Shown one piece after another: positions 34,413 through 42,960 of a stretch of 64,000 bases of DNA. Origin of the DNA: Deltaproteobacteria bacterium (GTDB lineage: Bacteria; Myxococcota_A; UBA9042; PHBI01); NCBI GenBank assembly GCA_020632715.1, contig JACKFA010000003.1:124001-188000 (forward strand), given 5' to 3'. The notes under the pieces are model-generated. The model saw only the letters and a program-made list of their open reading frames with translations. It was not told where the DNA came from and did not search any database. Numbering within the stretch: position 1 is the stretch's first letter; every line of letters begins with the position of its first letter. Made by a program: the position numbers and the translations under genes.

Positions 34413-35353
34413 GCACAAGAGAGCTCTCACACCCCGAGACCCTCGTCGTCGTCAACGAGCGCGCGGGCGCGGGCGCCATGGCGGACGTCTTCCGCCGCAC
34501 CGAGCACCCCCTGCGCGACGCCATCGGCGACTTCGACGTGGCCTTCACGGACTACGTCGGGCACGCGACCGAGCTCGTCCGCGACGGCCTCGAGAGCGGC
34601 TACCGGCGCGTCGTCGTCGGTGGCGGCGACGGCACCCTCAACGAGGCCGTGAACGGCTGGTTCGGCGCCGACGGCGCCCCCATCGCGCCCGACGCGCGCA
34701 TGGCGCTGCTCACGGGCGGCACGGGCGGCGACTTCCGCAAGACCATCGGCGTGAAGAACCGCGATCAGGCCCTCGCCGCCATCGTCGGCGACCGCGCGGT
34801 CCCCCACGACGTCGGCCGCGTGCGCTTCCGCACGGACGCGGGCACCGAGGGCACGCGCTACTTCTTGAACATCGCGAGCTTCGGCCTCTCCGGGCTCGTC
34901 GACCGCCACATCCCGGCGTACCGGCAGCTCGGCGGGAGGCTCGCCTACGCGGGCGCCACGCTCCGGAGCCTCTGGGGGTGGCGCAACCCGCGCGTGCGCG
35001 TCGTCCTCGACGGCACGCAGGAGGTGTCGCAGCCGGTCGTGACGGTCGCCGTCGCGAACGGCCGCTACTTCGGCGGCGGCATGGAGGTCGCCCCCGACGC
35101 GAGCCCCACCGACGGTCAGTTCCACGTCGCCATCCTCGGCGACCTCACGCGCCTCGAGCTCGTGATGCTGACGCAGAAGATCTACGAGGGGCGGCACGTG
35201 GAGCACCCGAAGGTGAGCACCTTCACGGCGCGGAAGGTCTTCGCCGAGGCGGTAGACCACGCGGTCTATCTCGACGTCGACGGCGAGGCGCTCGGCGGGC
35301 TCCCGGCCGAGCTCGAGATCGTGCCGGGCGCGCTCCGGATCGTCCTCCCATGA
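34409..35353 (+). CDS. Diacylglycerol kinase-like lipid kinase
   Basis: 314 residues of the DAGK catalytic family. The nucleotide loop is VVVGGGDGTLNEAVNGWFG (about 71-89) and the glycine-rich LLTGGTGGDF follows. IASFGLSGLVDRHIP, VAVANGRYFGGGMEVAPDA and the C-terminal DVDGEALG lobe match YegS/DgkB-type kinases. It should phosphorylate a diacyl or ether glycerolipid. Both its ends overlap neighbours by ATGA, which supports a lipid pathway for the operon. The substrate is not determinable. Confidence 0.87.
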   Translation: MSTRELSHPETLVVVNERAGAGAMADVFRRTEHPLRDAIGDFDVAFTDYVGHATELVRDGLESGYRRVVVGGGDGTLNEAVNGWFGADGAPIAPDARMALLTGGTGGDFRKTIGVKNRDQALAAIVGDRAVPHDVGRVRFRTDAGTEGTRYFLNIASFGLSGLVDRHIPAYRQLGGRLAYAGATLRSLWGWRNPRVRVVLDGTQEVSQPVVTVAVANGRYFGGGMEVAPDASPTDGQFHVAILGDLTRLELVMLTQKIYEGRHVEHPKVSTFTARKVFAEAVDHAVYLDVDGEALGGLPAELEIVPGALRIVLP

Positions 35354-38211
35354 GCGCTGACAAGGCGCGGACGCCAGAGCGGGGGAAGGGCAGCGTGAAG
35401 GAGAAGGCGAAGCGCGGGCGGCGCGCGGACGCCGCTCCGGGCGAGCCCGCCGCGCGCGTCGCGGTCGGCCCGCCGCTCCTCCCGCGGGTGCTCGCGAGCG
35501 TGCTCGCGGGCGTCCTCATCTTCCTCTCGTTCCCGTTCACGACCGCGCCCGACTCGAACATCTGGCCGCTCGCGTGGTTCTCGTTCGTGCCGTTCCTCTG
35601 GGCGCTCGAGGGCGCCCGCAAGAAGCGCGGCTTCTGGCTCGGCGCGCTCACCGGGCTCGTGACGAACTTCGGCGGCTTCTGGTGGGTCTCGGGCGTCGTC
35701 CGCGACTTCGGCCACCTCCCGGACGCCGTCGCCTGGCCCGTCACGGCGCTGAACGCCGGCTACCAGGGCCTCGCCTACGCGCTCTTCGGCCTCCTCTACG
35801 CCTGGGTGCGGCCGCGCGGGCGCGCGATGCACGTGCTCGCCGTCGCCGCGCTCTTCACGGTCATCGAGTACGCCTTCCCGCTCATCTTCCCGTGGTTCCT
35901 CGGGAACGGGCAGTACCGCGCGCTGCCGGTCATCCAGATCGCCGACGTCACGGGCGTCATGGGCATCACGTTCGTCATCGTCGCGGTCGGCGCCGGGCTC
36001 TACCAGGCGCTCCGCGCGCTCCGCGGCGAGCAGGGCGGCCCGGTCTGGCGCCCGCTCGTGTGGCCGGTCGGGCTCCTCGCGGTGACGCTCCTCTACGGCT
36101 TCTGGCGCCTCGGCGACACGCACGACGCCATGGCGGCCGCCGAGAAGCTCTCGCTCGGCATGGTCGAGGCGGACATCGGGATCTGGGAGAAGCAGGCCCA
36201 GAACATGGACGGGCGCTCGAAGATCCTGACCCTCCACCGGAACCTGCTCCTCCACCAGGAGCTCTCGAAGGAGCTCGCCGACAAGGGCGCCGAGCTCATC
36301 GTCTGGCCGGAGTCGAGCTACTTCCCGCTCGGGCGACCGGCCGCGAAGCGCGTCGCCGACTTCGCCGTCGGCCTCACCGAGCGCGGCGCGCTGGTCGCCT
36401 GGACGCACGACCCGGCCGCCCCGAAGGACAGCCCGACCGGCGGCTTCGCGTGGCGCATCGCGCGGCCGAAGGTCGCGGCGGGCGTCGCGGACGCGGCGCG
36501 CTACGAGGCGCTCGCCGCCGAGCGTGAGGACGCCTGGGTCGCGGTCGGCGCGCGCGGCGCGATGCTCCGCGGCACGCCGACCGGCGCGAGCGCGCTCCCC
36601 GCCGCGACGGACGCCGATCTGCACGCCGTCGCCGTGGTCGCCGCCCCGGGGTGGGACGAGGGCGACGACGGCGCCGAGCTCCTCGTGACCGCCGCCGGCG
36701 ACGACGGCGTGGTCGTCACGGGGAACGAGACCGTCGGCTTCGCCGTCGTGCCGACGGGCGTGTCGACGCCGCTCCGCGCCGTGGGCGCCTGGGGGGGGCG
36801 TGAGGCGCCTGCGTACCGCGCCGTGGCCGCGGGCGACGGCGGCGTGGTCCTCGAGCTCGAGGGCTGCCACGCGCGCGTGGGGCAGGGCGGGGCGGCGTCC
36901 CTCGATCGCGGCTGTGACGTGCACCGCGCTGCGACGCGCGGCGTCGAGGCCGACTGGAAGGCCGTCTGGGCGCGACCCGGCGCCGAGCTCGAGGCGTGGG
37001 TCGTGGGCACCGGCGGGCGCGTCCTGCACCGCGCCGAGGGCGGCGCGTGGGCGCAGGAGGTGACCCCGGTCACGACGGCGCTCACGCAGGTCGCGGGAGA
37101 CGCCGAGCGCGGCGACGTCTGGGCCGCGGGCGCCGGCGGCGTGGTGCTCCGGCGCGGCCTCGACGGCAACTGGCGGCGCGAGGCGCTGCCGTCGAGCGCG
37201 GACGTGACGGCGCTCACCCTCGACGCGCGGATGGTGCCCCTCGCGGCCACGGCCGACGGCGGCCTCTTCCGGCGCGACGCGAGTGGCTGGCGCGCGGTCG
37301 AGAGCGCGGGCGTCGGCGAGGTGGTCGCGCTCACCGCGCTCCCGTTCGTGCTCGTCGACCCGCTCCCGCGCGACATCCTCTACCTCTGGCAGGGGCGCAC
37401 GGCGCTCCCGGACCTCGCGGTCTTCGACAAGGACCCGAGCGTCGAGATGATCGTGCCCCCGAACGACCGCAACGCGCCGCAGCGCGGGTTCGACACGCCG
37501 CTCCTCTTCGGCGGCCTCTCGTGGCAGCCGGCCGGCGAGGACGGGCGCCGGCACAAGTTCAACACCGCGTACATGCTCGACCACGGCGGGCGCGTCGTCG
37601 GCACCTACGACAAGAACTACCTCCTCGTCTTCGGCGAGTACGTGCCGTTCGGGGAGATGTTCCCGTCGCTCTACGACGTGTTCAAGCAGTCGGGCCGCTT
37701 CGACGCGGGGCGCGAGGTGAAGGCGTTCGACTGGAACGGCCACCGCCTGGGCGTCATGATCTGCTACGAGGACATCCTCCCGAAGTTCACCGGGCGCCTC
37801 GCCGATCAGCACCCGAACATCATCCTCAACGTCACGAACGACGCCTGGTTCGGGCAGACGAGCGAGCCCTACCTCCACCTCGCGCTCGCCGTGTTCCGCG
37901 CGGTCGAGAACCGCCTCGTGCTCGCGCGCGCCACGAACACCGGCGTCTCCGCGATCATCGATCCGACGGGCGCCATCGTGGCCCAGACGAAGCTCACGGA
38001 CGCGGAGACGCTGCTCGCGCCGGTGCCGTTGATGACCGGCGCCACGGTCTACGGGCGCGTGGGCGATCTGTTCACCTACCTCGCCGCCTTCGGCCTCATC
38101 GGGTATGTCGTCATGACGCGACGTCGCGAGCGCAAGGGCGGCGACGACGTCGGCACCGCCCCCCCAGCCGGGGGCGGCCGAGCGACGAAGACCCAGCGGA
38201 GGACGGCATGA
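35350..38211 (+). CDS. lnt: Apolipoprotein N-acyltransferase with large inserted domain
   Basis: Lnt adds the third acyl chain to lipoproteins at the inner membrane. The N-terminal 290 residues hold about seven membrane helices, including a conserved FGGFWWVSGVVRDFG. The nitrilase-type catalytic triad is Glu321 (IVWPESSYFP), Lys755 (TYDKNYLLVFGEYVPFGE) and Cys805 (VMICYEDILP). RATNTGVSAIIDPTG and a C-terminal helix complete it. The 953 residues compare with a usual 500-540. The excess, about 365 residues, lies between Glu321 and Lys755 and contains repeated W-x-A/V-G-x-GG-VLxR blades (VWAAGAGGVVLRR) typical of beta-propellers. The reading frame is unbroken. Confidence 0.9.
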   Translation: MSADKARTPERGKGSVKEKAKRGRRADAAPGEPAARVAVGPPLLPRVLASVLAGVLIFLSFPFTTAPDSNIWPLAWFSFVPFLWALEGARKKRGFWLGALTGLVTNFGGFWWVSGVVRDFGHLPDAVAWPVTALNAGYQGLAYALFGLLYAWVRPRGRAMHVLAVAALFTVIEYAFPLIFPWFLGNGQYRALPVIQIADVTGVMGITFVIVAVGAGLYQALRALRGEQGGPVWRPLVWPVGLLAVTLLYGFWRLGDTHDAMAAAEKLSLGMVEADIGIWEKQAQNMDGRSKILTLHRNLLLHQELSKELADKGAELIVWPESSYFPLGRPAAKRVADFAVGLTERGALVAWTHDPAAPKDSPTGGFAWRIARPKVAAGVADAARYEALAAEREDAWVAVGARGAMLRGTPTGASALPAATDADLHAVAVVAAPGWDEGDDGAELLVTAAGDDGVVVTGNETVGFAVVPTGVSTPLRAVGAWGGREAPAYRAVAAGDGGVVLELEGCHARVGQGGAASLDRGCDVHRAATRGVEADWKAVWARPGAELEAWVVGTGGRVLHRAEGGAWAQEVTPVTTALTQVAGDAERGDVWAAGAGGVVLRRGLDGNWRREALPSSADVTALTLDARMVPLAATADGGLFRRDASGWRAVESAGVGEVVALTALPFVLVDPLPRDILYLWQGRTALPDLAVFDKDPSVEMIVPPNDRNAPQRGFDTPLLFGGLSWQPAGEDGRRHKFNTAYMLDHGGRVVGTYDKNYLLVFGEYVPFGEMFPSLYDVFKQSGRFDAGREVKAFDWNGHRLGVMICYEDILPKFTGRLADQHPNIILNVTNDAWFGQTSEPYLHLALAVFRAVENRLVLARATNTGVSAIIDPTGAIVAQTKLTDAETLLAPVPLMTGATVYGRVGDLFTYLAAFGLIGYVVMTRRRERKGGDDVGTAPPAGGGRATKTQRRTA

Positions 38212-38858
38212 TCGCGATCGTCGACAAGGCCATCGAGCAGTACGCGGCCTCGCGCTCGGGCGCGGTCGACGCGCTCTACGAGGAGCTCAAGCAGGAGACC
38301 TACGCGACCATCCGGAGCCCGAACATGCAGGTGGGGCGCCTCGAGGGGCGGCTCCTGAAGCTCCTCGCGCAGCTCGCGGGCGCGCGGCTCGCGGTCGAGC
38401 TCGGCACGTTCACCGGGTACTCGGGCCTCTCCATCGCGGAGGCCCTGCCGGACGACGGGCGGCTCGTCACCTTCGACATGGACCCGGTCGCGACCGGCGT
38501 CGCGAAGCGGTACTGGGCGCGCGCGCCCTGGGGGCACAAGATCGAGCTCCGCCTCGGCGACGCCCGCGAGGAGCTCGTTCGGTTCGTCGCGACCTCCGGG
38601 CCCATCGACTTCGCCTTCATCGACGCCGACAAGACGGGCTACCGCCACTACTGGGACACGCTCGTGCCGCGCATGCGGCGGGGCGGCCTCATCGTGGTCG
38701 ACAACGTGCTCTGGAGCGGCCACGTCCTCGCCCCGCGCGACGGCGACGACGACGACCACGCCATCGTCGCGTTCAACGACCACGTGGCCGCCGACGATCG
38801 CGTCGAGGCCGTGCTCCTCACGGTGCGGGACGGCGTCTTCGTCGCGCGCGTGAAGTAG
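38208..38858 (+). CDS. SAM-dependent O-methyltransferase (class I, CCoAOMT-like)
   Basis: 216 residues. AVELGTFTGYSGLSIAEALP is the SAM-binding motif I, DGRLVTFDMDP motif II, and DFAFIDADKTGYRHYWD with GGLIVVDNVLWSGHV carries the metal-binding Asp/Asn residues of catechol-type O-methyltransferases. The substrate is unknown. ATG overlaps the lnt stop (ATGA) and GGAGG lies five bases before it, so it is the last gene of the lipid operon. The link with lipid chemistry is by position only. Confidence 0.88.
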   Translation: MIAIVDKAIEQYAASRSGAVDALYEELKQETYATIRSPNMQVGRLEGRLLKLLAQLAGARLAVELGTFTGYSGLSIAEALPDDGRLVTFDMDPVATGVAKRYWARAPWGHKIELRLGDAREELVRFVATSGPIDFAFIDADKTGYRHYWDTLVPRMRRGGLIVVDNVLWSGHVLAPRDGDDDDHAIVAFNDHVAADDRVEAVLLTVRDGVFVARVK

Positions 38859-38953
38859 GCGGCGGGCGACCGCGCCCAGAGCGGCCCCACGCGCCCGTGA
38901 TCGCCCCGCCCGGCCGCGAAACAGAGCGGCCCGTCAGATTCTATCGGTCGCGC

Positions 38954-38982
38954 TTGCGCGGAGGGGAGGGGGTCGCTAGGTT
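38954..38982 (+). promoter_or_regulatory. Candidate promoter for the barrel protein gene
   Basis: TTGCGC and TAGGTT separated by 17 bases, about 75 bases before the ATG at 39059 in a 200-base gene-free spacer. Match to sigma70 consensus is fair. Confidence 0.3.
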
Positions 38983-39058
38983 GGCCGCCGCCGGGCGCCT
39001 CGCCGCCCGGTCCCCCGAAACGTCTCCGACGATGTGCTCTGGACGGGAGGTGCCGGTG

Positions 39059-40762
39059 ATGCGGCGCTCAGGCGGTCTCGTGTGTGCTCGTGCGCGGTCT
39101 CTCGCGCTCCCGCTCGCCCTCCTCGTCGGCCTCGGCGCGGGCGGCGTGGCGTCGGCGAAGCCCCCGGACGAGGTGCGGACCTTCCACACCCCGCCGAAGG
39201 AGCCGGGGAAGGACGATCTCTTCGTCGACATCCACCCCGAGTACCGCACGCGGATCATCGGGATCGACCCGCTCGAGCTCAACGGCATCGTGGCGCAGGG
39301 CGTCCTCTGGGGGGAGCAGCGCCTCCGCGTCGACGCCTCCGTCGGCCTCCGCGGGGTGGGCGCCATCCACATGCAGCTCGACGCGCTCGACGGCGTGCTG
39401 TTCGGCGACAACGGCGAGTTCGGCAAGTCCCCGGAGCCCACGAGCGGCCTCGGCATCGCGTCGCGCCAGGCGAACAACGCTGGCTGGGAGGTGGGGCTCC
39501 GCCCCGGCGCGGACCCGCTCCAGGTCGAGTCCTACGGCCCGGTGCTCCGCGAGATCGACCCGATCCACATCAACTACCTCTACGGCGAGGTGCTGCTCCC
39601 CATCGGCGTCCTGCGCATCGGGCGCCAGCCCGTCTCCGAGACCGGCTCCGTCTCGCTCAACGACGGCGCGACCGGCCGCAACCGCTGGGGCGCGAGCTTC
39701 TATCACGAGTCGGTCGACCGGATCCTCTTCGGGACCAAGATCAGCGAGGTCTTCAACGTCATCGCGCAGGGGCCGGACTACCAGATCGACACGAGCCTCG
39801 ACGACGGCGTCTTCCTCGGGCTCGTCTACGACTTCCTCGTCGACGACGACATCACGACCCAGGACGACGACCTGAAGGGCGTCTCGGCGCAGCTCGACTT
39901 CCGCTGGAAGAAGCCCGGGCTCGGCCCCGAGTGGGGGCCGATGCGCTTCACCGCGACGCTCACGTACCGCTGGGACGAGCGCTTCAACACCGGGATCTTC
40001 GCGCTCCCGGTGCGCGCGAGCTTCGACGTCGCCGACTTCAGCTTCAAGGGGGAGCTCACCTACATCACGGGCTCCACGCGCGAGCTGGCCGCGGGCTTCG
40101 CCGAGCTCACGAACGCCGAGGTCACCGATCAGGACATCCGCCTGCTCTCGTCGCGCGTGATGCTCGACTACGAGGTCGGGCCCTTCACCTTCGCCCTCGA
40201 GTGGGGCTACGCCGACGGCGACGGCGACCCGCGCACGACCACGCCGCTCACGACGACGTCGTGGCCGCGCGACACGAACCTCGGGCTCCTCCTCTTCGAG
40301 CACACGCTCGCGTTCCAGACCGCGCGGTCTGCCGCGGTCGGCATCGAGAACCTGAAGCAGCTCGACGCCGAGAGCTTCCCGCTGACCGAGGTCTCGACGG
40401 ACGGGCGGGTGACCAACGTCAACGCGATCTTCCCGCAGGTGTTCTTCGATCCCATCCCGGAGCTGCGTCTCAAGGCGGGCGTCCTGCTCGCGTGGGCGGC
40501 GGCGCCCGTCGTGGATCCCATCCAGAGCCTGCTCCGTTACGACGGCACCGAGATCGACGACGACCTCGTCAACTACCACGGCGGCAAGCCCGGCCGGTAC
40601 TGGGGCACCGAGGTCGACCTCGGGCTCGAGTGGACCTACCGCGACTTCTTCGAGGCGGCCTTCGAGTTTGGCATCCTGTTCCCCGGCGACGCCCTCGAGG
40701 ACGAGAACGGCGACGCCGTGAACTCCTGGATGCTCGAGTCCCGCTTCACCTTCCACCTGTGA
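39059..40762 (+). CDS. Outer-membrane beta-barrel protein
   Basis: 567 residues with a Sec signal peptide (Arg-rich start, LALPLALLVGLGAGGVASA). The mature chain shows alternating aromatic and polar strands throughout (TATLTYRWDERFNTGIF, FEFGILFP) and ends in SWMLESRFTFHL, fitting a barrel C-terminal strand. The motif VLRIGRQPVSETGSVSLNDG is like alginate-export and similar porins. Long Asp-rich loops (DDDITTQDDD) suggest cation binding. ATG at 39059 is preceded by GGGAGG eight bases upstream; a longer frame upstream would bury the signal peptide. The cargo is unknown. Confidence 0.82.
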   Translation: MRRSGGLVCARARSLALPLALLVGLGAGGVASAKPPDEVRTFHTPPKEPGKDDLFVDIHPEYRTRIIGIDPLELNGIVAQGVLWGEQRLRVDASVGLRGVGAIHMQLDALDGVLFGDNGEFGKSPEPTSGLGIASRQANNAGWEVGLRPGADPLQVESYGPVLREIDPIHINYLYGEVLLPIGVLRIGRQPVSETGSVSLNDGATGRNRWGASFYHESVDRILFGTKISEVFNVIAQGPDYQIDTSLDDGVFLGLVYDFLVDDDITTQDDDLKGVSAQLDFRWKKPGLGPEWGPMRFTATLTYRWDERFNTGIFALPVRASFDVADFSFKGELTYITGSTRELAAGFAELTNAEVTDQDIRLLSSRVMLDYEVGPFTFALEWGYADGDGDPRTTTPLTTTSWPRDTNLGLLLFEHTLAFQTARSAAVGIENLKQLDAESFPLTEVSTDGRVTNVNAIFPQVFFDPIPELRLKAGVLLAWAAAPVVDPIQSLLRYDGTEIDDDLVNYHGGKPGRYWGTEVDLGLEWTYRDFFEAAFEFGILFPGDALEDENGDAVNSWMLESRFTFHL

Positions 40763-40803
40763 GCCCCCGACGCCGGCCGCGCTCGGCCGGTTGGAGACGC
40801 CCC

Positions 40804-41895
40804 ATGGCGGTCCGCCCCTCCCTCGTCATCGCCGCAGCCGTCGTCGCCACCCTCGCGACCGGCGCCGCCTGCGACACCTACAACCCGCCGCCGGAGGTGA
40901 CGCTCGTCCAGCCGAAGGCCGGGCGCTGGACGCGCGAGACGCCGCTGACGCTGCAGTTCACGGAGGCCATCCGCGCCGACACGCTGTCGGTCACGGTGTG
41001 GCCGAAGGACGTCGACCAGGAGGGCAACCGCCGCCCCGGCGTGCAGCCCATCGTCGACCACTGCACCCTCGCGACGTCCCCCTGCGGCACGTTCACGATG
41101 GCGCTCGACGACACGACGAACACCGTCACGATGACGACGAACGGCACCTTCGACGACGACGAGGGGGTCCCGCTCGTGCTCGAGATCGCGGCGGGCCTCG
41201 AGGACCTGTCGGGGCGCGCGCGCAAGGTCACGACCGAGTTCGACTTCCAGGTGAGCCCGCTCTGCGGCGCGGATCCGGTCGATCTGAACCTCCAGAGCGG
41301 GGTCATCTCGCTCACGGCGAACCTGCAGGTGCTGCCGGTCTGGCTCCACATGATGATGGACCTCGCGGTCGACCCGGACACGGGCAAGACCGTCGTCGTC
41401 GCGACCTTCGCGCGCGTCCACACCGGCCTCGCCGCGAACTACAACCACCCGGACGGCTTCGAGGCCGCCCTCGACGACCAGGGCTGGGCCGTCACCTTCT
41501 CGGCCTGCATCGTCGATCGCGGCGACGGCACCTTCTTCCTCCAGAGCGAGCCCTTCGACATCAGCATCACGGTGCTCAGCATCATCCCGATGACCCTCAA
41601 CGGCTTCCAGGTGCAGGGCACCATCGACCCGGGCGGCGCGTCCGACGGGCGCGACTTCGCGTCCGGCACGCTCTCGACCACGAACGGCACCTTCGGTGAC
41701 CCGCCGAACGCCGTCGACGCCATCACGACCGCCTGGGACGGCTTCGGCTTCGAGCCGGCCGAGCTCCCCGAGGGGCTCCCGAAGGTGTGCGTCGGCGCCG
41801 ACGGCGACGCCTGCGGCGTGCTCGACGACGCTGGCGGCGACTGCCAGCTGCCGACGCCCTGGGAGCCGGGGCCGGTCTGCCCGGTCGAGGAATGA
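40804..41895 (+). CDS. Probable lipoprotein with Big_5-type Ig-like domain
   Basis: 363 residues. The signal ends ATLATGAACDTYNPPP, so Cys23 is a likely lipidation site though the lipobox is weak. Residues about 30-135 (VTLVQPKAGRWTRETPLTLQ) look like an SbsA/Big_5 Ig-like domain, followed by a beta-rich domain with two Cys pairs. It lies 41 bases after the barrel protein gene and overlaps the next gene by ATGA, so all three may be co-transcribed. It may sit at the outer membrane with the barrel. Confidence 0.72.
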   Translation: MAVRPSLVIAAAVVATLATGAACDTYNPPPEVTLVQPKAGRWTRETPLTLQFTEAIRADTLSVTVWPKDVDQEGNRRPGVQPIVDHCTLATSPCGTFTMALDDTTNTVTMTTNGTFDDDEGVPLVLEIAAGLEDLSGRARKVTTEFDFQVSPLCGADPVDLNLQSGVISLTANLQVLPVWLHMMMDLAVDPDTGKTVVVATFARVHTGLAANYNHPDGFEAALDDQGWAVTFSACIVDRGDGTFFLQSEPFDISITVLSIIPMTLNGFQVQGTIDPGGASDGRDFASGTLSTTNGTFGDPPNAVDAITTAWDGFGFEPAELPEGLPKVCVGADGDACGVLDDAGGDCQLPTPWEPGPVCPVEE

Positions 41896-42833
41896 GCGCC
41901 CAGAAGCGGAAGAAGAGCGGCCCTGCGCCCGGGCGAACGCAGGCGATGCGGCTCGGCCCGACGGGCGCGGGCGCCGAGCGCGCGGTCGTGACCGTGCCGC
42001 CTGCGCTCGCGGGCGAGCGGCTCGACAAGGCCCTCGCGGCGCTCGTGCCGGCGCTCTCGCGGGCGTTCGCGCGGAAGGTGGTCGGGCTCGGCGGGGTCTA
42101 CCTCGGGCTCTCGCGCTGCCGCGTCGCGTCGAAGCCGGTCGAGGCGGGTGACGTGCTCACGGCGACCTGGCACCCCGACGTGAGCGCCCCCGAGCGCTTC
42201 CCGCTCGTGGTCGTCTACGAGGACGCCGACGTCGTCGTGGTCGACAAGGCGTCCGGGCAGCTCTCGCAGGGCTCCGAGCTCGGTGACGAGGGCTCGCTCA
42301 CGCGCGACCTCGAGCGCCGCTTCGGCCGCGACATCCGCCTCATGCACCGCCTCGACAAGGGCGCCTCCGGCCTCCTCGTCGCGGCGCGCACCGCCCGCGC
42401 GTCGGCGGCGCTGACGCCGCAGGTGCGGGAGCACACGATGTCGCGTCGCTACCTCGCGCTCGCGGCGGGCGTCCCGGCCGACGGCGCGTGCGAGCGGCCG
42501 CTCATCGCGGACGGGCGCCGGATGCGGGTCGCGGAGCCCCACGAGGACGGGCTGCCCGCGCGGAGCGACGTCCGCGTCGTGCGGGCGGGCGAGGGCGCAG
42601 CGCTCGTCGAGGTCGTCCTCTTCACGGGGCGCACGCACCAGATCCGCGTGCACCTCGCGTCGCTGGGCGCGCCGCTCCTCGGCGACCGCGCCTACGGCGG
42701 CCCCGCGGCCGCGCGACTCGGGCTCCACGCGGCGCACCTCGGCTTCGTCCACCCCGACGGGCGCGCGCTCGCCTTCGACCGCCCGCCGGGTGACGATTTC
42801 ACGGCGCTCGCCCCGGCGCTCGCCGCGTCTTGA
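41892..42833 (+). CDS. RluA-family pseudouridine synthase
   Basis: 313 residues. An N-terminal S4-like segment (about 40-80, ERLDKALAALVPALSRAFAR) precedes the catalytic domain with MHRLDKGASGLLV (catalytic Asp155), then VLFTGRTHQIRVHLASLGAPLLGD. It isomerises uridine in rRNA or tRNA; which site cannot be decided, RluD and RluC being the nearest types. Its start overlaps the lipoprotein gene, an odd pairing of RNA modification with an envelope gene. Confidence 0.9.
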   Translation: MSAQKRKKSGPAPGRTQAMRLGPTGAGAERAVVTVPPALAGERLDKALAALVPALSRAFARKVVGLGGVYLGLSRCRVASKPVEAGDVLTATWHPDVSAPERFPLVVVYEDADVVVVDKASGQLSQGSELGDEGSLTRDLERRFGRDIRLMHRLDKGASGLLVAARTARASAALTPQVREHTMSRRYLALAAGVPADGACERPLIADGRRMRVAEPHEDGLPARSDVRVVRAGEGAALVEVVLFTGRTHQIRVHLASLGAPLLGDRAYGGPAAARLGLHAAHLGFVHPDGRALAFDRPPGDDFTALAPALAAS

Positions 42834-42960
42834 CCTTCCTCTTTTGGCGTCAATCGTGTAGACGCTCGGCCCCCGGACGCGCTCGGACGTCGGGGGCAGC
42901 CTGCGGCGCGCCGGACACGGACACGGTCCCGGGCGTCCGCCGCGTCGAGGATCGACAGCG

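Noticed and set aside
35266..37878. An 870-codon minus-strand frame
   Set aside because: Antisense to lnt; composition typical of GC-driven shadow frames.
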